Assembly (NCBI GenBank): GCA_038214135.1
Contig: JBBQSD010000011.1
Span: forward strand, 15,534 to 79,533
Length of the DNA: 64,000 nucleotides
DNA from: JANLSE01 sp038214135
GTDB taxonomy: Bacteria > Chloroflexota > Chloroflexia > Chloroflexales > Roseiflexaceae
Direction of reading: 5' to 3'
Shown here: one piece after another, positions 17,056 through 25,111 of the stretch
Position numbering within the stretch: position 1 is the first letter of the stretch
How the letters are laid out: every line of letters starts with the position of its first letter
Notes under the pieces: model-generated
Told to the model about the DNA's origin: nothing
Seen by the model: only the letters and a program-made list of their open reading frames with translations
Database searches by the model: none
Program-made: the position numbers and the translations under genes

Positions 17056-17343
17056 ATGCGGCTCGATCTGACGAGTAAGCGGGCCAAAAAGTTAATGGAT
17101 GAACACGACCTGACTGAAGAAGAGATCCTGCAGATCGTCGCATCGGCGCGTATTAATTTGGCAACCTTTGACCCCGAGTATCGTACCAATGTTACACAGA
17201 TCGCAGAGGATCTACGCAAAAGCCGGCCAACAATCTATGGTTGGGCTGATCGTGCATTAGCAGCCACGATTCACTCGCTTCGTAACATTCGAACCGGGCG
17301 GCCACCCAAAGAGCGTGAGCGCAATGGCACTGTGGAGATCTAA
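17056..17343 (+). CDS. Small helix-turn-helix protein with AT-hook-like tail
   Basis: 95 residues. A helical N-terminus (LTSKRAKKLMDEHDLTEEEI) is followed by a predicted HTH, NVTQIAEDLRKSRPTIYGWA, in which TIYGWADRAL would be the recognition helix, and a basic RTGRPPKERER tail that looks like an AT-hook (G-R-P core). Ordinary HTH families of this kind are transposase- or Hin-like, but there is no catalytic domain here. AAGGAG lies seven bases before the ATG, and a good promoter lies upstream. It precedes the Roadblock/MglA module by 300 bp and might regulate it; that is inference. Confidence 0.6.
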   Translation: MRLDLTSKRAKKLMDEHDLTEEEILQIVASARINLATFDPEYRTNVTQIAEDLRKSRPTIYGWADRALAATIHSLRNIRTGRPPKERERNGTVEI

Positions 17344-17639
17344 TCGTTTGAGTGTACCGATTTGAGGTATAATCTCTCTAATATAGCATCCTCGCTGATG
17401 GCTCAAATGGACGCAGCGTTGGGCGCGATATATCGCGCCCGTACCTTGTATGAATCATATAGGTTTGCTATAGTGGATCGATGGTTGCGGCTACCCAATA
17501 TCAAGCTATTGAATGGCTTCTGAAGGGGTTGTGCAGCACAATGACAGCATCGCGTTGGTTCGGTGTGCTATAATGGATCGATAGAGCCGACGGGTTGTTC
17601 GCCTGGGTTTTGGCACGCACAGACAAGGTAGGGTGACAC
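17344..17639. other. 296-bp spacer with palindrome and direct repeat
   Basis: Contains the perfect palindrome GGGCGCGATATATCGCGCCC (17421-17440) and a direct repeat GCTATARTGGATCGATRG at about 17468 and 17567, about 100 bp apart; the second copy carries a TATAAT (17569-17574) that could be a -10 box for the Roadblock gene. No gene seen. Confidence 0.55.
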
Positions 17640-18134
17640 ATGGATCCACAGCTGACCAGTCAGATCGTTCCGGTCGAAGAGGTCAGGGCTATCGAAGAGT
17701 GTTTGTCCGTCTTAGCCGAGAACACTGGCGGTAACCATATTCTGTTGCTTGATAAGAGTGGTCAGGTGATTGCAGCCCATGGCGATAGTACTCGGCAGGA
17801 TGTTACTGCGCTTGGTGCGTTGATCGCTGGAACCTTTGCCTCTTCCCGTGAGGTTGCAAAACTATTGCGCGAGAAGGATTTCCGTCAACTCTTTACCCAG
17901 GGTGTTCGCGAAAATATCTTCATTGCGCTGATCGAGGATCAGTGGATACTCTGTATTATCTTTAACAAGGGCACGCATATTGGCCTCGTAAAGGTGTTAA
18001 CGAAGAAGGCCACCGATGAGTTAGCACTCGTTCTTGATCGAGTCCGTGAGCAGCAAAAGGCTCGTGACGATGTGCTTGGGTCTTCGTTCCGTACCTCAAT
18101 GGAGGATACGATCGATCTGCTCTTCCGTGACTGA
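17640..18134 (+). CDS. Roadblock/LC7 domain protein (MglB-like)
   Basis: 164 residues, a Roadblock/LC7 fold in the middle (GGNHILLLDKSGQVIAAHGD, then LGALIAGTFASSREVAKLL, then GLVKVLTKKATDELALVLDR) with an N-terminal helix and a C-terminal charged tail. Proteins of this fold dimerise and act on small Ras-like GTPases; MglB of Myxococcus is the GTPase-activating partner of MglA. The next gene encodes an MglA-type GTPase, 84 bp downstream, so partnership is likely. ATG has AGGGTGAC-type RBS. Confidence 0.88.
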   Translation: MDPQLTSQIVPVEEVRAIEECLSVLAENTGGNHILLLDKSGQVIAAHGDSTRQDVTALGALIAGTFASSREVAKLLREKDFRQLFTQGVRENIFIALIEDQWILCIIFNKGTHIGLVKVLTKKATDELALVLDRVREQQKARDDVLGSSFRTSMEDTIDLLFRD

Positions 18135-18218
18135 GTGCCCCGTATGGCGGATCTTACCGCGCGGCTGTGTAGAAGCATCGTCGCGGTTCACTGCTAGTCG
18201 AGCTACGCGAGAGGACCT

Positions 18219-18806
18219 ATGGCTCTGATCAACGTCGCCGCACGCGAAATACATTGTAAGATTGTGTACTATGGCCCTGGAATGAGTGGGAAGACTAGCA
18301 ACCTGCAGTATATCCATAGCCAGGTGCCGAAGGACACAAAAGGTGAGTTGCTCTCAATCGCAACCGAAACGGAGCGAACACTGTTCTTCGATTTTTTGCC
18401 ACTGGATCTTGGAAAGGTGCGCGGGTTCCAGACCCGTTTTCACCTCTATACGGTGCCAGGCCAGGTGCTGTATGAACGCACCAGAGTTGCAGTGCTGAAT
18501 GGTGCGGATGGGGTTGTGTTTGTTGCGGATTCGCAGCGGCATAAGATGCGCGAGAATATTGCTAGCTTGCAAGAATTGGCCGAGAATATCAAAAAGCAGA
18601 ATAAGAATTTCCGTGAATTTCCTGTGGTTCTTCAGTATAATAAACGCGATGTCCCTGGTGCGCTCCCCGTCGAGAAAATGGACGAATTTCTGAATCCAGC
18701 AGCCCTGAAGCTGGGATGGCAGCGCTATGAAGCGCAAGCAACGAGTGGGCCTGGGGTATTCGATACGCTGAAGGCAATCAGCAAATTGGTGATTAGTAGG
18801 CTCTAG
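18219..18806 (+). CDS. MglA-type small GTPase
   Basis: 195 residues, bacterial Ras-like GTPase. P-loop YYGPGMSGKTSNL (about 18-30), switch region with LLSIATETERTLFFDFLP, G3 in the MglA form TVPGQVLYERTR (Thr instead of Asp, typical of MglA), G4 VLQYNKRDVPGALP, and G5-like ATSGPGVFDTLKAI. MglA proteins set cell polarity and drive motility direction in Myxococcus and Thermus; in non-flagellated filamentous bacteria they may control gliding. GAGAGGA precedes the ATG. Flanked by a Roadblock protein and a DUF4388 protein, i.e. a complete regulator-GTPase-effector-like unit. Confidence 0.93.
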   Translation: MALINVAAREIHCKIVYYGPGMSGKTSNLQYIHSQVPKDTKGELLSIATETERTLFFDFLPLDLGKVRGFQTRFHLYTVPGQVLYERTRVAVLNGADGVVFVADSQRHKMRENIASLQELAENIKKQNKNFREFPVVLQYNKRDVPGALPVEKMDEFLNPAALKLGWQRYEAQATSGPGVFDTLKAISKLVISRL

Positions 18807-18869
18807 TAGCTGCCAGACATCAGATGCCACGTATTGGCACTGATTGCTTGTAGCTGATGGCTGGGATGT

Positions 18870-19673
18870 ATGGCGTTGGCAGGTGAACTGAGCGAATTTC
18901 CGCTCACTGACATCATCCAGCTTGTTGATCTGAGTAAGAAGACCGGCGGGGTGCATATTAAGGGCCTGCGCGGCCAACAGTCACTTGATGGCTGGCTCTA
19001 TTTTCGTGATGGCAAAATTATTGCGGCTCAACTCGGCAGCTTGCCTGCGCTTGAGGCCGCCTTCACGTTTTTTACGCTCACGGCTGGGCCATTCCAGTTC
19101 CATGATCATCTTCAACCCGAATCACAGACGATCACCCAATCAAATGAGATGATCATTATGGAAGGGATCATGCGCCAGGAGCAATGGGCGCTGCTGCAAG
19201 AACATGTCCCTGGCCTCAATATGGTCCCACGGCTCATCCCTAACCCTTCCTCAAATGGAACGGAAATTAGCCTGGAGGCCGATGAGTGGCGTGTGCTGAC
19301 GATGGTGAATGGCAAGAATACTGTTGCGCAGATCGCTCAGAAAAGTGGCCTTGGCGAATTGCGTACCGGCGAGATCATTGCCCGTCTGTTGGCGGATGGC
19401 CTGATTGAAAAACGCGATGCCTCCCTGGCCGAAACACTATTCCCCGAACTCGAAAGAATGGTGATGACATCACTTGGGACATCGGCACGGGCGATGCTCT
19501 ATGATGCCTATGGTCGCGCTGGTATTCGTGATCAGAGCATCGCAACAACGCCACAGGTGATTGCAGCGCTAGAAACATTTGAGGCCCTAGCGGCGCGCGC
19601 CTTCGGTCTACCGCGGGTTCGCCCGGTGGTGGATGATATGCGCAATCTGACACAACAGCTGAGTAGTGCATAA
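18870..19673 (+). CDS. DUF4388 (PATAN-like) protein
   Basis: 267 residues. The N-terminal DUF4388 domain reads MALAGELSEFPLTDIIQLVD then TGGVHIKGLRG then GWLYFRDGKIIAAQLGSLPA, diagnostic of this family, which is linked to PatA-type (PATAN) proteins and two-component or GTPase signalling. A central winged-helix-like part (DEWRVLTMVNGKNTVAQIAQ, LGELRTGEIIARLLADGLIE) and a C-terminal helical domain with LGTSARAMLYDAYGRAGI follow. It lies 63 bp behind the MglA gene and is probably its functional partner. Exact role unknown. Confidence 0.85.
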   Translation: MALAGELSEFPLTDIIQLVDLSKKTGGVHIKGLRGQQSLDGWLYFRDGKIIAAQLGSLPALEAAFTFFTLTAGPFQFHDHLQPESQTITQSNEMIIMEGIMRQEQWALLQEHVPGLNMVPRLIPNPSSNGTEISLEADEWRVLTMVNGKNTVAQIAQKSGLGELRTGEIIARLLADGLIEKRDASLAETLFPELERMVMTSLGTSARAMLYDAYGRAGIRDQSIATTPQVIAALETFEALAARAFGLPRVRPVVDDMRNLTQQLSSA

Positions 19674-19709
19674 TAGGCTACGCTTGTATCTATGTATAAT
19701 CATTGGGAT

Positions 19710-19752
19710 GAAGCGACCCTGCCCGCCGCGATGTGGGTGGGGTCGTTTATTC
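19710..19752 (+). other. Hairpin upstream of purH
   Basis: An imperfect GC-rich stem (GCGACCCTGCCC against GGGTGGGGTCGT) followed by a short T tract ends just before the purH RBS. It may terminate the DUF4388 transcript. It does not match a purine riboswitch. Confidence 0.4.
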
Positions 19753-19770
19753 AGAAAGGACTGAAGCGCC

Positions 19771-21288
19771 GTGCGCGCGCTCATTAGTGTCTCCGATAAA
19801 CGAGATCTCGATCAATTCGCCAGTGGCTTTCAAGCCCTTGGCATCGAGATATTTTCGACAGGGAATACCGCTCGGCGTCTAGCCGAACTTGGTGTTATCG
19901 TTCAGTCTGTCAGCAAACTGACTGGTTTCCCTGAGATCCTGGATGGGCGAGTAAAGACACTGCATCCCGGTGTTCATGCTGGCATCCTTGCGCGCCGCGA
20001 TCTGCCAGCCCATATGCAGGCACTATCCGACCATGAAATCCAACCAATCGATATTGTTGTCGTCAATCTGTACCCGTTTCATGAGACCATTGCTCGCCCT
20101 GATGTGACACTCGAAGCGGCTCTTGAACAGATCGATATTGGCGGGCCAGCAATGGTGCGTGCATCGGCCAAGAATCATCAAGCAGTGCTGATTGTTGTTG
20201 ATCCAGGCGATTACCCATTGGTGCTTGCGGCATTGCAGAACGATCAGGTGACACCCGAATTGCGCCGCCGCCTCGCGGCTAAGGCCTTCGCCCATACTGC
20301 CGCCTATGATGCTGCAATTGCCGCCTACCTGAGTGATGAGCTCTTTCCAGAAACACTCCCAATTGCGTTCCATAAGGCCCAGAACCTTCGCTATGGTGAG
20401 AATCCACATCAATCTGGCGCGCTATATGGCGATTTCGGGAGCTTCTTCGAGCAACTGCATGGTAAAGAACTCTCCTATATCAATATCCTCGATATTGCTG
20501 CCATCCAGGAATTGATCGAGGAATTTGATCCACACGAGGCTGCGACACTGGCGATTGTGAAACATACCAATCCATGTGGGGTTGGTACAGGAGCAACGCC
20601 ACTGCAAGCTTGGGAGAAGGCCTTTGCGACCGACCAAGCAGCGCCATTTGGTGGTATCATCGCACTAAACCAGACTCTCGATATCGCGCTGGCACAGGCA
20701 ATCGATGAAATCTTCTCGGAGATCGTCATTGCACCGGATTTCGCACCAGATGCCCTGAAATTGCTGCGCACCAAGAAAAACCGCCGTCTCATGCGCTCGC
20801 TGCGATCAGTTAATGCAGAACGTGGCCTGCTGCTACATAGTGTTCCCGGTGGTGTGTTGGCTCAACAACCGGATCGAGCGCCATTGGCCAACGAGCCATT
20901 GAATATCGTGACACGCCGTGCTCCAACAGATACCGAACTCCAGGCCTTGCGCTTTGGCTGGCGAATCGTAAAGCATGTCAAATCGAATGCGATTGTCTAT
21001 ACAACAGCTGATCGAACGCTTGGCATTGGGGCTGGACAGATGAGCCGCGTTGATAGTTCACGGGTTGCCGTGTGGAAGGCCCAGCAGGCCGGTCTCTCAC
21101 TCCAGGGATGTGCAGTTGCTAGTGATGCACTCTTTCCATTTGCCGATGGCGTTGAGACGGCAGCTGCCGCTGGTGCAACTGCGGTGATTCAGCCGGGCGG
21201 ATCGGTTCGTGATGCGGAAGTCATCGCTGCTGCCGATCAACTGGGCATGACAATGGTTTTTACTGGAACTCGCCACTTCCGCCACTAG
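19771..21288 (+). CDS. purH: Bifunctional AICAR transformylase / IMP cyclohydrolase
   Basis: 505 residues; catalyses the last two steps of de novo IMP synthesis. The N-terminal IMP cyclohydrolase (MGS-like fold) shows ISVSDKRDLDQFASGF, STGNTARRLAELGV and LDGRVKTLHPGVHAGIL. The C-terminal transformylase shows LRYGENPHQSGALY, IVKHTNPCGVGTG (catalytic Lys-His), APFGGIIALN and ASDALFPFADGVETAAAAG. Length fits the family. GTG start with AAGGA upstream. No other pur gene is adjacent. Confidence 0.97.
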   Translation: MRALISVSDKRDLDQFASGFQALGIEIFSTGNTARRLAELGVIVQSVSKLTGFPEILDGRVKTLHPGVHAGILARRDLPAHMQALSDHEIQPIDIVVVNLYPFHETIARPDVTLEAALEQIDIGGPAMVRASAKNHQAVLIVVDPGDYPLVLAALQNDQVTPELRRRLAAKAFAHTAAYDAAIAAYLSDELFPETLPIAFHKAQNLRYGENPHQSGALYGDFGSFFEQLHGKELSYINILDIAAIQELIEEFDPHEAATLAIVKHTNPCGVGTGATPLQAWEKAFATDQAAPFGGIIALNQTLDIALAQAIDEIFSEIVIAPDFAPDALKLLRTKKNRRLMRSLRSVNAERGLLLHSVPGGVLAQQPDRAPLANEPLNIVTRRAPTDTELQALRFGWRIVKHVKSNAIVYTTADRTLGIGAGQMSRVDSSRVAVWKAQQAGLSLQGCAVASDALFPFADGVETAAAAGATAVIQPGGSVRDAEVIAAADQLGMTMVFTGTRHFRH

Positions 21289-21335
21289 TATAATCGGGGT
21301 GTGGAGGCTTTAGCCATTGCGAGAAATTGTGGGGG

Positions 21336-21402
21336 TGTGGGGGCTAAAGCCCCCACAAGAATTATTGCTTGGTGCGGTGCGGCGAAGCCGCGCCGCACCA
21401 AG
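21336..21402. repeat. Two palindromes upstream of hisIE
   Basis: TGTGGGGGCT (21336-21345) pairs with AGCCCCCACA (21348-21357); CTTGGTGCGGTGCGGC (21368-21383) pairs with GCCGCGCCGCACCAAG (21387-21402) with a GAA loop. They end 16 bp before the hisIE start. Confidence 0.85.
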
Positions 21403-21418
21403 CAGAGAAAAACATATT

Positions 21419-22039
21419 ATGGATGCAGTAAAATACGACGAACATGGACTTCTACCGGCAATTGTTCAGCATGCCCGCAGTGGTGAAGTACTCATGCTGG
21501 GGTATATGAATGCTGATGCGCTCGCGCAAACCCTCGATACGGGCCTGGTGACGTTCTGGAGCCGCAGCCGCCAGAAGCTGTGGCAGAAGGGCGAGGAATC
21601 GGGCAATATGCTCAGGCTGGTCGAGATTCGCCCTGATTGTGATGGCGACACGATACTGGTGCTCGCTGAGCCAGCCGGGCCAACCTGCCATACTGGCGAA
21701 GCAAGTTGCTTTCACTGTATGCTCGATGGGACGCCAACATCCGAACGGGTTCCCACAATTAGTTTTGTTGTCGAGCTTGCCGATCTGATCGCTCGGCGTG
21801 CAATTGAGCGCCCCATTGGTGCCTATACGACAAAATTGCTCGATGGTGGCGTTGATCGAATCGGCAAGAAAATCGGTGAGGAGGCGGCTGAGGTGATCAT
21901 CGCTGCCAAGAATCATTCTCCAGCGGAACTGACCTGGGAGATGGCCGATCTGCTGTATCACTCGATTGTGTTGTTGCAACAGCAGGAACTGCCACTTGAG
22001 GCAATCTGGCAGGAGTTGCGTCGCCGCCATAGTAGCTAA
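21419..22039 (+). CDS. hisI: Bifunctional phosphoribosyl-AMP cyclohydrolase / phosphoribosyl-ATP pyrophosphatase
   Basis: 206 residues carrying steps 2 and 3 of histidine synthesis (HisIE fusion). The HisI half has VLMLGYMNADALAQTLDTG, VTFWSRSRQKLWQKGEESGN, the metal-binding RPDCDGDTILV and GPTCHTGEASCFH. The HisE half has DRIGKKIGEEAAEVIIAAKN and WEMADLLYHSIVLLQQ with the acidic residues of the pyrophosphatase site. The start at 21419 fits the family's N-terminus; an upstream open stretch reads through the palindromes and is not coding. It stands apart from other his genes. Confidence 0.95.
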   Translation: MDAVKYDEHGLLPAIVQHARSGEVLMLGYMNADALAQTLDTGLVTFWSRSRQKLWQKGEESGNMLRLVEIRPDCDGDTILVLAEPAGPTCHTGEASCFHCMLDGTPTSERVPTISFVVELADLIARRAIERPIGAYTTKLLDGGVDRIGKKIGEEAAEVIIAAKNHSPAELTWEMADLLYHSIVLLQQQELPLEAIWQELRRRHSS

Positions 22040-22166
22040 TGGTCGAACGAACAAAGCAGCGAACCAATAATGGAACAATGATTGCGCCGATTCTTGTTCT
22101 CTTGTTCGCTAATTTCTCAGTTCTGACTCCTGAATACTCGGTTCTCGGTTTGCGTTAGGGGCAATT

Positions 22167-23708
22167 GTGAGCGTGTCGGCAGAGACTATCGAATGGCTGT
22201 TTCAAACACTTGATCCAGAGATCCTGGTTGTGAAGGCGGCTGATGTCGTGTTACAGGAATGTGATTGCGACGCATCTGCGATTCTGCTGGTGAATGAGAC
22301 GGGGCAGCTTGAGGTTACCAGTTGTTCGAAGCGTGAGCATCTGTCTGGCCTTGCCCCAAGCAAGCGGCTTTTGGAGTTGCTCGGTAGTGAGGCCATTCGC
22401 ACCGATGCCATCGTACGGATCGATCGTGATGGCAAAGGAATGCTGCCTATTCACCATGCACTGCACGACGAGGGCTTTCGGTTGGTATTAGCTGTTCCAC
22501 TGCACCATTCCGCAGCAACACAACCGCTTGGTGTGCTCGCACTCCTATGGCGATCTACCGCGCCGCTGAACCAAACAGCACCATGCACGGCTACATCGTT
22601 TGCACGCTATCTGGCGATCGCCCTCACGAATGCGCGCCGTCAGGCTGCCAGTGAGCGGGAGCGCCGGTACTATGGCGAACTGATTGATCAGGTTGGTGAA
22701 GCGCTGATCGTTATTGATGCCGAAACGCTGATCATTGAGCAATCCAACCATGCCGCCGATCAGTTATGCGGCTATTCTGCTGCTGATCTCAAAGGGCGCG
22801 CTATCGAAAGCATTGTTGCCTATGCTCGTAATCAACGCCAGACGTTGCGTGGAATTCGTGGGCAAATACACCTCGATGGTGAACTACATCATCGCGATGG
22901 CTCAATGCTGCCAATTGCCATCCATGCCACCGAGATTCTGGGCGAACGGCAACTGGTGATATTGTGTTTGCATGATCTGAATGAACCGCGCCGATCAATG
23001 CAACAACTGATAATGGCAGAACGAATTGCATGTATGAACCGTATGACGGCGATTATTGCCCACGAAATGAATAATCCACTGCAGGCATTGGCGAATGCAC
23101 TCCAGCTGCTTGGGCGGCCACTTGAGCCAGAAAAACATGCACGCTATCTTAGTATGGCTCAGAAAGAAATTGATCGCCTCATTCGTGTCGTGCGCCGCGC
23201 CCTCGATATGCACCGCCCTACACGGGCAGGCCAACGGCCAATTGCTGTTCATAGCCTCCTTGGTGATGTGATCGAACAGCTAACGCCATTGGCCGAACAG
23301 CAACGTGTGGCAATTGTGTGTGATATCGCTCAGGGGGGGCAATGGGTTGTGGGCATTGGCAGCCATCTGCGTGAGGTATTTCTTAGTTTGGCCTTGAATG
23401 CGCTTGAGGCCATGCCAGCTGGCGGCCAGTTCACCATTCGGACGCATATTGATACTGAGGTGACCAACCGGCATGAGCAGATGGTTGTGATTGAATTTAC
23501 GGACACTGGTTCTGGCATTCCCGAAGAGCATGTACAGGAGATCTTCGAGCCATTCTATACAACGAAGAATGGGAATGCTGGTCTGGGCTTGGCTATCTGC
23601 TATAGCATTATTGATCACCATTCTGGCCGCCTAACGGTTCGAACCTCTGAGCAGGGGGCGACGTTTCAGGTCGATCTTCCTGCCATCTCATCATCCGAGT
23701 CGCCCTGA
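22167..23708 (+). CDS. Orphan GAF-PAS sensor histidine kinase, NtrB-like core
   Basis: 513 residues without membrane segments. GAF-like domain (about 1-160), PAS domain (about 170-270: EALIVIDAETLIIEQSNHAA, CGYSAADLKGRAIESIV), HisKA with phospho-acceptor in MTAIIAHEMNNPLQALANAL (the H-E-x-N-N-P-L form shared with NtrB/AtoS), and HATPase with LALNALEAMPAGG, FTDTGSGIPEEH, IFEPFYTTKNGNAGLGLAIC. No response regulator gene is adjacent, so its partner is elsewhere. GTG start. Its 3' end overlaps the convergent membrane protein gene by 18 bp. Confidence 0.9.
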   Translation: MSVSAETIEWLFQTLDPEILVVKAADVVLQECDCDASAILLVNETGQLEVTSCSKREHLSGLAPSKRLLELLGSEAIRTDAIVRIDRDGKGMLPIHHALHDEGFRLVLAVPLHHSAATQPLGVLALLWRSTAPLNQTAPCTATSFARYLAIALTNARRQAASERERRYYGELIDQVGEALIVIDAETLIIEQSNHAADQLCGYSAADLKGRAIESIVAYARNQRQTLRGIRGQIHLDGELHHRDGSMLPIAIHATEILGERQLVILCLHDLNEPRRSMQQLIMAERIACMNRMTAIIAHEMNNPLQALANALQLLGRPLEPEKHARYLSMAQKEIDRLIRVVRRALDMHRPTRAGQRPIAVHSLLGDVIEQLTPLAEQQRVAIVCDIAQGGQWVVGIGSHLREVFLSLALNALEAMPAGGQFTIRTHIDTEVTNRHEQMVVIEFTDTGSGIPEEHVQEIFEPFYTTKNGNAGLGLAICYSIIDHHSGRLTVRTSEQGATFQVDLPAISSSESP

Positions 23709-24029
23709 GCCAGTTTCGGTCGGTGGATTTGAACGCTGCTCAAGCCTGCTGATCACATTCTGGAGCACCATCAGTAGCCCGACGACTGCCAGCGATCCAA
23801 GCAGCGTCAGGATAATATCAATTCGCACTGTCGCGATCTTGAGCGTGAACAGATCCGGAATGTTGAGCCACTCCTTCACCAACCCCCCAAGTGCCGCTCC
23901 AATCGTCCCTGCAATCAGCGCGAACAACTGAGTCACAACTCCGCGCGGGCTAAACCCCAGAATAAGCACCGCAAACGCCCCACAAATCCCCGTGATTGTC
24001 AGCAGAATCAGTAGCTGTAACAGATCCAC
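23691..24029 (-). CDS. Small membrane protein (three to four helices)
   Basis: 112 residues with hydrophobic segments LLQLLILLTITGICGAFAVLIL, VTQLFALIAGTIGAALGGLV and IDIILTLLGSLAVVGLLMVL. The Gly-rich second helix (AGTIGAALGGLV) resembles GlsB/YeaQ-type transglycosylase-associated membrane proteins, but the match is weak. GTG start with GGAG six bases upstream. It overlaps the end of the convergent kinase gene and lies 9 bp from the YggT-like gene, so these two are co-transcribed. Confidence 0.65.
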   Translation of the reverse strand: MDLLQLLILLTITGICGAFAVLILGFSPRGVVTQLFALIAGTIGAALGGLVKEWLNIPDLFTLKIATVRIDIILTLLGSLAVVGLLMVLQNVISRLEQRSNPPTETGSGRLG

Positions 24030-24038
24030 AACATTCTC

Positions 24039-24335
24039 CTATCGGCTTGCTAGCGGCTGAGAGCGGCGAAAACGATTGGCAATAACCCACAGCATTGGGA
24101 TGATCAGGCACAACACCAGTGTTGAGAATTCGAGTATGGCCCCAAAACGTGGCTGCCCAGCATCAAGTATGTTCAGCGGTGCGATCAATGGCCCAGTTAT
24201 TGCCAAAAGAATGTTCACGGTGGCATTATCTGGCCGAGCTGCAAACAATTGTAGCACGAGCCGCGCCAGGAGGAGTGCTTCGATGGTTCCCACTAGGTAG
24301 GCCAGTAAAAGATCAATCTGAAGTCGGAGTTTCAT
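24039..24335 (-). CDS. YggT family membrane protein
   Basis: 98 residues. Two hydrophobic segments flanking a conserved loop: IDLLLAYLVGTIEALLLARL, NILLAITGPLIAPLNI, then LEFSTLVLCLIIPMLWVIA. The loop with T-x-P-x-x-x-P-L (here TGPLIAPLNIL) is the YggT hallmark. YggT proteins are implicated in K+ or osmotic-stress tolerance and sometimes in division. The start at 24335 gives a normal length; an in-frame ATG at 24365 is an alternative. Confidence 0.7.
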   Translation of the reverse strand: MKLRLQIDLLLAYLVGTIEALLLARLVLQLFAARPDNATVNILLAITGPLIAPLNILDAGQPRFGAILEFSTLVLCLIIPMLWVIANRFRRSQPLASR

Positions 24336-24504
24336 GCAGAACCCAAATGCCGCAAACTTCGTCATATCAGTAGATACTATGAAGTTGTCACAATGCTGTC
24401 AGTCATTCGCAATCGAACCGTAACGCTGGTGCTAGTAGACTAGTTCTACACGCAAGACGAGCGATCCAGCGCGTTGATAAGCCATTATACCAGGGGGGTG
24501 TCAG

Positions 24505-24945
24505 GTGATCAATGTCCAAATTCCGCAGGCAGTTGGTTCACAACGCCCACATGCTCAATTATGGTATCCGAGTTCACGGACATTCTGGTTCTTGCTTGCG
24601 CTCCAGGGCCTGTTTATGGCCGCTATTCTGCTGTTTGTGTTGAACCGCCTGCCGGCAAGTATGCCACTTGCCGATACAAATGGCCCGCAACATGTTCGCG
24701 ATTTTGTGTTAGCTGGCAATCCTGGTGCTGATCCATTGATCGAGGTTGGCCCAGGAGTGATTGATCGTTCTAGCAGTTTGCGCGGGTTGCGCGTTCAGAA
24801 TCAGACCTACTACTACTACTTTGAGGGTCGTCAGAACCATGATCCACTGAGCCGTGGCGTTGTCACGCCAAATCAGGTGGAATTACTATTGCGCGATGCT
24901 GAAGGTGAGACGCCATTGGTGATCTATCGGATTATGGATAAGTAG
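24505..24945 (+). CDS. Single-pass membrane protein of unknown function
   Basis: 146 residues, GTG start. A transmembrane helix spans FWFLLALQGLFMAAILLFVL (about 27-46); the remainder is extracytoplasmic and includes VRDFVLAGNPGADPLIEVGP, a tyrosine run in QNQTYYYYFEGRQNHDPLSR and VELLLRDAEGETPLVIYRI. No family recognised. It has no close co-directional neighbour. Confidence 0.6.
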   Translation: MINVQIPQAVGSQRPHAQLWYPSSRTFWFLLALQGLFMAAILLFVLNRLPASMPLADTNGPQHVRDFVLAGNPGADPLIEVGPGVIDRSSSLRGLRVQNQTYYYYFEGRQNHDPLSRGVVTPNQVELLLRDAEGETPLVIYRIMDK

Positions 24946-25006
24946 AGGCGTATGGGCAGTTTATGACATTGAGGAAATAATCGGGAGCCAATGGATGCTC
25001 TCCCAT

Positions 25007-25070
25007 CCGCAGGCTGAAGCCTGCGGCAAAGCGATAATACACTCCTAGCCGCGTGGCTTTAGCCCGCGGC
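25007..25070. repeat. Two palindromes downstream of murA
   Basis: CCGCAGGCT-GA-AGCCTGCGG (25007-25026) and GCCGCGTGGCT-TT-AGCCCGCGGC (25048-25070, one bulge). The first belongs to the family at 3109 and 26414. Confidence 0.8.
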
Positions 25071-25111
25071 GTGGTCGGCGCACAAATACCCGATTAACAT
25101 GTGTTGTGCCC

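Noticed and set aside
18354..18977. Minus-strand 207-codon ORF opposite the MglA gene
   Set aside because: Mirror of a well-supported GTPase; composition rich in Leu/Gln/His as expected for an antisense frame.
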